7,349 nucleotides of DNA from Armatimonadota bacterium (GTDB taxonomy: Bacteria; Armatimonadota; SYMT01), in contig JAJFMS010000257.1 in the NCBI GenBank assembly GCA_020696885.1, positions 1 through 7,349 of the forward strand, written 5' to 3'. The notes beneath the pieces were generated by a model. The model saw nothing but the letters and a program-made list of their open reading frames with translations. It had not been told where the DNA came from and ran no database searches. Positions 1-6,200 of the stretch are shown one piece after another. The translations under genes and the position numbers were made by a program. How positions within the stretch are numbered: position 1 is the stretch's first letter; each line of letters begins with the position of its first letter.

Positions 1-165
1 GATCGAGCCACCATCCGGCTGGTGGACGGCGCCGTGGTTACGGATGTAGCGGAGTTTGAGGCGGCCCTGCAGGAGGCCGCCGCCGCGGAGGGTGAGGCGC
101 GTGCCGGACATCTCTCCCGTGCGGTGGAGCTGTACCGGGGAGAGTTACTCGCGGGCTCCTACGAA
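1..165 (+). pseudogene. BTAD-domain (SARP-type) regulator, truncated fragment
   Basis: The frame is open from the first base of the window and reads through residues such as VTDVAEFEAALQEA and RAVELYRGELLAGSYEG. This is the typical pattern of the bacterial transcriptional activator domain (BTAD), a helical TPR-like domain that follows the winged-helix DNA-binding domain in SARP-family regulators. The conserved 'LYRGELL.G.YE' end of the repeat is clear. Family similarity ends at about position 165. A normal BTAD would continue with a 'W...ER.RL' helix and further TPR-like helices, but the frame turns into low-quality Arg/Pro/Gly-rich sequence and stops at 349-351. The DNA-binding part would lie left of the window. 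I infer a gene truncated at its 3' side by a deletion or recombination. A SARP with an unusual C-terminus is less likely, because the neighbouring frame takes over with good coding sequence at the same place. Confidence 0.6.
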
Positions 166-169
166 GGGC

Positions 170-487
170 AGCCGGATCGCCCGCAGCTTCGGCAAGATCC
201 CGGCCGTCGAGCACTTCGTGACCCTTCAGAACGGAGCCCCCGGCCTGACGGGCGCCACGCTCTGGGTGAACGGCACCGTGGTCTCGCAGGGCAGCTTGAC
301 ACCCGGCCAGACGGTAAGCCTGGACGTGGCGGAGCACATGCGCCCCGGTAATCGGAACACCGTGCGGATCGTCGCCACCGGGCCGAAGGGGGCGAAGGCG
401 ATCCTGAGCATCGGGGACACGCTCCCGGAAGCCGGCGCCGCGCCCGTTCCCGTTGACGGCCGCCTCAACCTGGAGTTCGCGCCGTAG
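170..487 (+). pseudogene. C-terminal remnant of an unrecognised beta-rich protein
   Basis: In the frame ending at TAG 485-487, about 105 residues look like genuine protein sequence: SFGKIPAVEHFVTLQNGAPG, then TGATLWVNGTVV, SLTPGQTVSLDVAEHM and NTVRIVATGPKGAKAILSIG. Alternating short hydrophobic strands with Gly/Asn/Pro turns suggest a beta-sandwich or Ig-like C-terminal domain, perhaps of an exported protein. I do not recognise the family. The same frame upstream of about 165 is the shadow of the BTAD gene. No SD-led start exists near 165-200, and the only upstream in-frame start (ATG 56) would translate that shadow. The likely reading is the 3' end of a second gene fused out of frame to the BTAD fragment, lacking its own 5' end. 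An intact small gene using a start inside the BTAD sequence is possible but weakly supported. Confidence 0.45.
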
Positions 488-504
488 CGAGTTCCGGCAC
501 CGCC

Positions 505-542
505 TTCCAGGAGGGAAGAGCGGAGGTAATTCCCTCCTGGAA
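505..542. other. Perfect 13-bp stem-loop in convergent intergenic region
   Basis: TTCCAGGAGGGAA (505-517) pairs base for base with TTCCCTCCTGGAA (530-542) around a 12-nt loop. It starts 17 nt after the stop at 487. Neither strand has a T-tract directly after the stem, so it is not a classical intrinsic terminator. It may protect a transcript's 3' end or assist the hairpin that follows at 546-573. The pairing is read directly from the sequence; the role is inferred. Confidence 0.6.
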
Positions 543-545
543 ACA

Positions 546-576
546 AGGGCCGCCGGATCGTTCCGGCGGCCCTCTT
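546..576. terminator. Rho-independent terminator, probably bidirectional
   Basis: AGGGCCGCCGGA (546-557) pairs perfectly with TCCGGCGGCCCT (562-573), giving a 12-bp GC-rich stem with a TCGT tetraloop. On the + strand it is followed by the pyrimidine-rich CTCTTCC. On the - strand it is followed by TGTTTCC. It lies between the 3' end of the left-hand (+) remnant and the 3' end of the kinase gene (-, stop at 608-610), as expected for a shared terminator of convergent genes. Confidence 0.75.
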
Positions 577-607
577 CCGTCCGTGACGACCGTAATCCGA
601 ACTGTAT

Positions 608-1456
608 TCAGACCGCTCGATCGAGAACCTCCCGCGCCTTCTGAGCCAGGCTGGCGGATGAATAGGGCTTCTGAAGGAATGCCGCCTCGGCCTCTACAAT
701 TCCATGCCGGACCACGGCGTCATCGGTGTAACCTGAGACGAAGAGGACCTTGACGCCCGGCTTCATGGCTGCCACCCGGTCTGCCACGGCGCGCCCGCCG
801 CAATGCGGCATCACCACGTCGGAGATGAGGAGGTCGATAGCTCCAGGATACTCCTCGGCTTTGCGGATAGCCTCGAGACCATCCTCCGCGGTGAGCACGG
901 TGTATCCACAGCTCTGCAGGATTTCCTCGGCGAGCGCCCGCAGCGCGGGCTCGTCCTCGGCGAGTAGCACAGTTTCCGTTCCTCGCGGACGCTCTACCGG
1001 GATGCTAAATGCCTCCCCCTCGGACGCGAGCTCGTGCACCCGAGGAAAGTAGACCTTGACCGTGGTCCCACTGCCTTCCTCGCTGTAGATAACTATCTGC
1101 CCTTCGCTCTGGCGGACGATCCCGTACGCGGTGGCGAGGCCAAGCCCCGTTCCCTTACCCGGCTCCTTCGTCGTGAAGAACGGCTCGAAGACGTGCCGCT
1201 TGACCTCGGGAGGCATCCCGCATCCGGTATCAGTCACGGCAAGCAACACATACTCTCCCGGCCGACAGTCTGGTGGGTTGTTCTCGTCTGTTAGCTGGAC
1301 CGTGGACGTTTCAATCGTTAACTGGCCCCCGCTGGGCATGGCGTCCCGTGCGTTCACCGCAAGGTTGATCAACACATGTTCGAGCTGACCAGGGTCTACC
1401 TTTACCAGTCCGATACTCGCGTCCAGGTGGGAGGCGAGTCCGATGTCGGCATCTGT
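608..1456 (-). pseudogene. Hybrid histidine kinase, C-terminal fragment (HATPase + receiver)
   Basis: This is the 3' part of the kinase whose 5' part is at 1402-2442. The longest SD-independent start is GTG 1375, giving 255 residues. However, the same frame upstream (TDADIGLASHLDASIG, then LVKVDPGQLEHV) is clearly still kinase sequence, so 1375 is not a natural gene start. Numbering from 1375, the ATP-binding domain shows the N-box NLAVNARDAMP (4-14), the G1 box DTGCGM (49-54), the F-box FEPFFTTK (63-70) and the G2 box GKGTGLGL (73-80). A receiver domain follows (about 132-255) with acidic pocket E140/D141, phospho-acceptor D186 in LLISDVVMP, S214 and K236. The frame has no start linking it to the HisKA half and is closed upstream by a stop at 1463-1465. 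Every catalytic motif in this fragment is intact, so the break is either recent or an assembly error. The stop (608-610) lies about 30 nt from the terminator hairpin. Confidence 0.8.
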
Positions 1457-2442
1457 TTGCGGCTAAACGCGAGCAGTTGCTGCGTCAGGGCTGCAGCCCG
1501 GTTGCCCGCCTCTCGGACCTCCTCCAACATGGCGATCATGGGATCCCCGGCCGGTAATCGGAGGTGCATGATGTCGCTGTAGCCGCAGATCACCGTAACG
1601 AGATTATTGAAGTCATGGGCGATGCCGGCGGCGAGCTGCCCTACCGCTTCCAGCTTCTGTGACTGTCGCAGCCGGTCTTCCAACCGCTTGCTATTGGTGA
1701 GGTCCCGCACCATTCCGATAAAATGACGCTGCTCCTCGAGCTCGAATGCAGAGACCTGTAGCTGTATCGGGAATAGCGAGCCGTCCTTGCGCTTTCCGGT
1801 TAGCTCTCGTCCGATCCCCAGCACACGGGGTTGCCCGGTCTGCAGGTAATTGGCGATGTACGTATCGTGCGCACTCTGATGCGGCTCCGGCATCAACATA
1901 CGGACGTTCTGCCCCATTACTTCGCCCTGTGAATAGCCGAAGGTGCGTTCTGCGGCGCGATTGAACAACAAGATCCGGCCGCGCGTGTCGATCGTGACGA
2001 TGCTGTCGTCGGCGTTGTCTACCACTGGTTGGAAAAGGGTCGCGGCCCGTCGCCGCTCGGTGAGGTCTCGGATCACCTTGCCATAGGCCACGAGCACACC
2101 GCGCTCGTCCCGGATGGCCGTTACGCAGGTCCAGGCCCAGAACCGGCTGCCGTCCTTCCGGAGGCGCCATCCTTCTTCCTCGGCCCGACCTTGAGACCTC
2201 GCGGCGGCGAGCTTCTGCAGCGGATTTCCACCGGCATCTTCCGCCGGGTAGAAGCATGCGAAGCTCTTGCCCAGAATCTCCGCGGCTCGATAGCCCAGGA
2301 GCCGCTCCGAGCACGGGTGCCATTCCGACACGTTCCCCGCAGGGTCCATCAGCAGAGCGGCGTGCCCTTCCACCTCATCAAAGAGTCGCAGTAACTCGCT
2401 GGAGCGATCTAACGGAGTGTCACGATGCTTCACAGTATCCAT
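1402..2442 (-). pseudogene. Hybrid histidine kinase, N-terminal fragment (PAS-PAS-HisKA)
   Basis: Starts at ATG 2442 (MDTVKHRDTP); no in-frame alternative start was seen just upstream and there is no obvious SD. There is no signal peptide or membrane segment, so it is a cytoplasmic sensor. PAS-1 covers about residues 15-130, ending in the PAC-like GKVIRDLTERRR. PAS-2 covers about 135-250 and is FixL-like: LMPEP, H192 in SAHDTYIANY, R212 in GIGRELTGKRKDG, closing with IGMVRDLT. In Bradyrhizobium FixL the proximal heme ligand H200 and the distal R220 have the same 20-residue spacing, so heme-based gas sensing is plausible. The HisKA dimerisation domain follows, with phospho-accepting H276 in AAGIAHDFNN, ending at LLAFSRKQ (323-330). 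After Q330 the frame runs into non-family sequence and stops at 1402-1404, while kinase sequence resumes in another frame at about 1440-1456. The fragment alone has no ATP-binding domain and cannot autophosphorylate. Confidence 0.8.
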
Positions 2443-2459
2443 CGGGTGCCACGGGATGT

Positions 2460-2473
2460 ACCGGCCGGCCGGT
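2460..2473. promoter_or_regulatory. 14-bp perfect palindrome upstream of the kinase start
   Basis: ACCGGCCGGCCGGT is identical to its reverse complement and ends 18 nt upstream of the kinase ATG (2442, - strand). It could be an operator, a translation-blocking structure in the kinase leader, or chance in GC-rich DNA, since it is made of overlapping CCGG/GGCC units. The palindrome is observed; its function is only suggested by its position. Confidence 0.3.
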
Positions 2474-2484
2474 TGCCAGTAGGG

Positions 2485-2526
2485 CCTGGGTCCGGTTCGC
2501 CTGGTCAGTTACAGACCGCACCCAGG
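2485..2526. promoter_or_regulatory. Nested inverted repeats, candidate operator
   Basis: The outer arms CCTGGGT (2485-2491) and ACCCAGG (2520-2526) are perfect inverted repeats. Nested between them is a 15-bp near-palindrome, GGTCAGTTACAGACC (2503-2517), with one mismatch around its centre. It lies 43-84 bp upstream of the kinase ATG, where a promoter-proximal operator would be expected. No regulator can be assigned. Confidence 0.3.
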
Positions 2527-2735
2527 ATACCCGGCTCCCTCCCGATTGAACCAACCAGGGCAATGCAGGTCGGGGAGCGTTTGCCCTTCTCGCGGCTGTT
2601 CTCGACCCTCCCTGCGTCCGCGGCGACAGCCTCGCAGCCGCAATCCGTGCGGCCGAATTGGCGGGCGCCTTCGGTCAGCCTCTGGGGGGAGCCGTAGCGG
2701 AAGGAGGCGGCAATCCCCCCGCTCAACTCCACACT

Positions 2736-2763
2736 GAGCCGGCGGCTCCGTGCACGCCGGCTC
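2736..2763 (+). promoter_or_regulatory. 9-bp stem-loop in the likely leader of the 2833 operon
   Basis: GAGCCGGCG (2736-2744) pairs perfectly with CGCCGGCTC (2755-2763) around a 10-nt loop. It lies 70 nt before the ATG at 2833. There is no T-run after it, so it is not a terminator. It may be a leader RNA structure or an operator; chance is also possible at this GC content. Confidence 0.3.
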
Positions 2764-2820
2764 GATCCCGACGCCCAGCACCTCGCCCGGTGCGCAGTGC
2801 GAACCCCTGACCCATCCCAT

Positions 2821-2824
2821 AGGA
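2821..2824 (+). promoter_or_regulatory. Ribosome binding site deciding the ATG 2833 start
   Basis: AGGA lies 8 nt before ATG 2833. The alternative in-frame GTG at 2797 has no SD, and the 12 residues it would add (RTPDPSHRNP-type sequence) look like leader DNA, so ATG 2833 is preferred. Confidence 0.6.
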
Positions 2825-2832
2825 ACCCTGAC

Positions 2833-3261
2833 ATGGCATCCACGATCACTGTCGAAGCGAAGATGCTCGGGCAGCGAAAGCCGCTCGTGGCGGATTGGCA
2901 TGTATCTCTCCCCGAAGGTGCGCCGCCCGCAACACTGCGCGCCCTGATCGAACAGGTGGTCCGCGCGGAAGTCGCGGCCCACGATCAGCGGCAGGAAGCG
3001 CGTCGCCTCACCCAGGTGCTCTCGGCGCAGCAGATCGAGGCCGGTGTAGCGCGGGGGAAGGTGGACATGGGCGGGCGCGACGAGACCGCCGAGGCGGCCG
3101 ATCCGAACGCCGCGGTAGCGCGGGCGCTCCAGGCATTCGAGGACGGCTCCTACTTTGTGTTCCTTGATGACGTCCAGCAGACCGAGTTGGACGGCCGCAT
3201 CGAGCTCAGGTCCGAAAGCCGGATGCTCTTCCTCCGGCTCGTCGCACTGGCGGGAGGGTAG
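2833..3261 (+). CDS. Small uncharacterised protein, possible beta-grasp (MoaD/ThiS/ubiquitin-like) with Gly-Gly C-terminus
   Basis: 142 residues from an SD-led ATG; no signal peptide, membrane segment or cysteine, so probably cytoplasmic. I do not recognise a named family. The layout resembles a beta-grasp fold with an insert. A first strand (ITVEAKML, 5-12) is followed by a second (VADWHVSLPEG, 19-29) and a helix (TLRALIEQVVRAEVAA, 34-49). A charged helical or disordered insert rich in Gln/Arg/Glu spans about 50-90, with KVDMGGRD at 76-83. A helix (AVARALQAFEDG, 94-105), a strand (YFVFLDD, 107-113), L119-D120, I123 and a final strand (MLFLRLVALAGG, 131-142) complete it. The C-terminal third parallels MoaD, where a strand, a 'LD..L' turn and a last strand lead to a terminal Gly-Gly. 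In MoaD, ThiS and ubiquitin the exposed di-glycine is adenylated by an E1-like enzyme for sulfur transfer or conjugation. None of these activities is shown here; no E1-like gene is in the window. The gene is followed after 1 nt by the giant DUF5724/DUF4132-type gene, implying coupled translation and a shared role. An unrelated alpha/beta adaptor that ends in Gly-Gly by chance is the alternative. Confidence 0.8.
   Translation: MASTITVEAKMLGQRKPLVADWHVSLPEGAPPATLRALIEQVVRAEVAAHDQRQEARRLTQVLSAQQIEAGVARGKVDMGGRDETAEAADPNAAVARALQAFEDGSYFVFLDDVQQTELDGRIELRSESRMLFLRLVALAGG
3253..3257 (+). promoter_or_regulatory. Strong SD within the upstream stop region, sets GTG 3263
   Basis: GGAGG, inside the run GGGAGGG (3252-3258), sits 5 nt before GTG 3263. 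It overlaps the last codons (Gly-Gly) of the upstream gene, whose TAG ends one base before the GTG. This arrangement selects GTG as the start and favours translational coupling. It also means the bases encoding the terminal Gly-Gly partly serve as the next gene's SD. Confidence 0.75.
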
Positions 3262-3262
3262 C

Positions 3263-6200
3263 GTGCTCAAACCGGAACAGGCGGAAAAGGAGCTGAAGAC
3301 GTTCAAGCTGGCGGACGGCAAAGCGCGCCGCTTGACGCGCCTCGCCACCCTGCCCGAGGGGACCCGGGCTATCGGCTACGGGTTGGTGGAGTGCGGCGCA
3401 GACGGCAGCACGGTGAAGGGAGACAAAGCCCGGGAAAAGCTCCGCGAGAGCTCGCTGCGGGCGTTGGAGGAGCTGACCCCTGCCGAGCGGACCGCGATCT
3501 TCGAAGCGCTCTGCCCCCAGCTCGGCGGGCCGCTTGAAGGTGCGTGGACCTTCCTGGAGTACCGTCCGTACGCCCACGGCTGGGAACGCCAGGCATTCCG
3601 TGCTCCGGGCAACCGGGCCGCGGTCCGCACCTACCGACAACACTGTATCACTCGCCTGCTGGAGAACCTGCGGGGCTACGAGCAGGACGTGACCTGGCTC
3701 GCGGCCTGGGCGCCGCACCTGTTCCGGTGGGGGACCCAGCACACCGTTCCGGTGCTGGCCGCGGCGCTCGACGCCGGCGGCGACACGGCCACGGAAGTGC
3801 GCGAGATCCTGATGGCTTCCGCACGCGGCGAGCACCCGGTGGGGATCATGGGCCGCCATGTCACCGGAGCCCTGCTGGGCGCCTCCCAGCCGGAAGGATG
3901 GGAGTTCATCGAGCGGATGCTGCTGGCCGCACAGCGCGAAGAAGGCTTGCGGCAGGTAATCCTGGAGAGCATCGACGAAGCCCATCCGGTCGCCTTCCGG
4001 CGGATGGTGGGCCTCATCCTGGAGAAGGATCTGCTGCGGTTCAGCGCCACGCTGCGCGCGGTGGACGTGTGGTTCGGGTTCCAGCTCGAGGTGGTGGACG
4101 CTAAACTGGCGCGGTCCGTGCTGGAGCAGGTCCACCGCCTTCTGGACGATCCGAGCGCGCGAGCCGCCGCACTGAATGGCGCAGACCCACGTGCCGCCTA
4201 CCTCGCCCTCTGCTGCATGGCGTTCGAGGACGCGCCCGCCACTGTGGACCCGGCCCGCCGGCTCCTGTCCGAGGGCGCTCCGGAGCTGCGCTATGCCGCG
4301 GCCCAGTTGCTCGCGCAGCTCGGGCTGCACGAGGCACGCGCGGCCCTGGTGCCCGCGCTGGACGACCCGGAGCTCCGGGTGGCCCTGGTGGCGTTCTCCG
4401 GACTTTCCTCGCTGGAAACCAGCTACGATGACGAAGGTGAGCCGGTGCCCCAGGAGACACTCCCGGAGCTGTTCGAGGCCTTCACCCGGCTGGTGCAACG
4501 CGCGCCCAAGAAGGAGAAGGTCGTCTCCGACCTGATCTGGCCCGGGCAGGAGCTGTTGTGTGACCAGGCCACAGTGGCTGGGGAACTGCTGGACACGCTC
4601 GGGACGCGATCGCCCGCGGAGCTGATCCCGTTCATCCCACTGATGGAGCCGTACACGCGCAGCCGTGCCGTTGAGCGGCTGGCCAAGGCCAAGGGCGGCG
4701 CGGCCAAGGCTGCTATTCGAGATACGCTGCTGGCCCTTGCCGGCGATGCGGCGCAAGGCGTGCGGGAAGAAGCTCTGAAAGCGCTCAGCAAGGGACGGCT
4801 CGATCCCGGCGAAGCACCGAAGCTGGAGAAGCTGCTCACCCGGAAGGCCGCCGACCTCCGGCGAGGCGTCCTGACCGTTCTCCTCGCCCAGCAGGACGAG
4901 CAGGCCCTTGCCAGCGCCCAGCGCCTCTCGGCGGCGAAGAGCGCCGAGCAGCGTGTAGCAGGGCTGGAGCTGCTCGGCCAGCTGGCGCAGAAGGAGCGCG
5001 CGGTGACGGAATGCCGCGCCTTGGCCGCCGCCTACCGGGTCGCCCACCCCTCCCCCTCCGAGTCGGAAGAAAAGCTCCTGGAGCCGTTCTCCGATACGGC
5101 GCAGACCGCCGCGCCGGCGGAAGACGCCACGCTGGGCCTGTTCGACCGGACCCAGCTCACGCCAGCGGTGCGCCCGCCCGAAGTGCCCGGCATCGTGCTG
5201 GAGTCGCCCGCAGGCTCCGCCATCCTCAAGTCGCTGGACAAACTGATCCGGACCCACCGCGAGACGCCGGTGCACCTACGGTACGCCGTTGACGAGGACG
5301 ATGAAGACGACGAGGGCGCCGAGCCGGACCGCGCCGATACGCAGCTGCTGGGCGATATCCGGTGGGGCTTCCCCGATCCGCAGGCCAACGTGGAGCGTGA
5401 GAAGGACCTCTCCCGGCTCCCTCTCCGGGAGGTGTGGCAAGCCTGGGAAGCTGCCCGCCCTGACGACCTCCGGGATCCGGACGGCCTGGAGCTGTTCCGC
5501 GCTCTCTACACCATCAAGAGCACCGCGCGCGGCGATCTCAAGCACTCGAGCCTGGTGGAGTCGGTGCTGGAGTGGCTGGCTTCGGCGCGGCCTACGCCCG
5601 GCGCCGTGCCGTTCCTGATCGGAGCTGCGGAGACCGTTTATGCGCGCGTACCCGAGGAGACGATTCTCAAGAAGGCCAAATCCCGGAACTTCTGGGAGGC
5701 GGCGGCCTGGCGCAGCGATGTCAAGCGCGAGCCGTGGATCTCGCTCGCCCGCGACTACCGGAGCCTGTTCCCAACCGAGTGGAGCGACGAGGACCACCAG
5801 CGGTGGTGGGGACTGGTCCACTGGCTGGATCTGCCTGCACCCCGTATCCCGCGCGAACGCCCGGGGCTGGAGGAGCTGCTGATCGCGTGGCGGACCGGCG
5901 CCGCCTCCGAGGCGGACCTCATCGACCAGCTCCTCGGCGCCGCTTCCGACGATGACGATGACGACGACGATTACGGTTACGGCAGTGGTCGCGGGGAGCT
6001 AGGCGGGCTGACCGGCCGGAAGCCGTCTCCACTCTTCGAGCGCTATCCGGGCCTGGAGGAGATTGTCCACCGGTGCCGCGCCCGCATCCTGGATGTGGAG
6101 CTGAAGCGAGGCGACCTGCCGACCCCCGCCACCTCGTCGGCGCTCTCGCTGCAGTCCGCGGGGGGGATGGAGGCGCTACTCCGGCTGCTCTCCGCCCTCG

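Larger units (their letters stand above)
2443..2832. other. 390-bp divergent intergenic region
   Basis: This stretch separates the divergently transcribed kinase (-) and the two-gene operon (+). Open frames crossing it on either strand have no SD-led start, no recognisable family and poor composition, and I treat them as spurious. It should contain promoters in both directions, but I found no -35/-10 pair good enough to call. It does contain several inverted repeats, listed separately, and the SD of the downstream gene. Confidence 0.6.

Noticed and set aside
22..351. A 109-residue frame read as one complete BTAD protein.
   Set aside because: Only the first part resembles BTAD. The rest is Arg/Pro-rich shadow of the neighbouring frame, and the frame is already open at the window start, so position 22 is not a true start.
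608..1375. The HATPase-REC fragment as an independent gene starting at GTG 1375.
   Set aside because: Family sequence continues upstream of 1375 in the same frame, and no SD precedes 1375. It is the tail of a broken gene.
2797..2832. Upstream GTG start adding 12 residues to the small protein.
   Set aside because: There is no SD before it, the added residues look like leader sequence, and ATG 2833 has AGGA at a suitable distance.
2443..2832. Possible sigma-70 promoters such as TTGGTT/TATCCT (- strand) and TTGAAC or TTGCCC boxes (+ strand).
   Set aside because: Spacers are too long or the -10 elements are poor. None is better than expected by chance, so no promoter is called.
2509..3348. A 279-codon minus-strand frame covering the small gene and the intergenic region.
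   Set aside because: It spans a real gene on the other strand, has no SD and no family resemblance, and its composition is typical of antisense frames.
3544..4104. Several 60-190 residue + strand frames inside the giant gene.
   Set aside because: They are out of frame with a continuous 1362-codon frame bearing conserved motifs, and have Arg/Gly/Pro-rich shadow composition.
3206..5275. A 689-codon open frame on the minus strand opposite the giant gene.
   Set aside because: It is rich in Arg/Gln/Gly/Leu with no recognisable domain. It is the antisense shadow of the + strand gene, whose GC-rich third positions suppress stops on the opposite strand. The + frame is longer, has a strong SD and shows family motifs.
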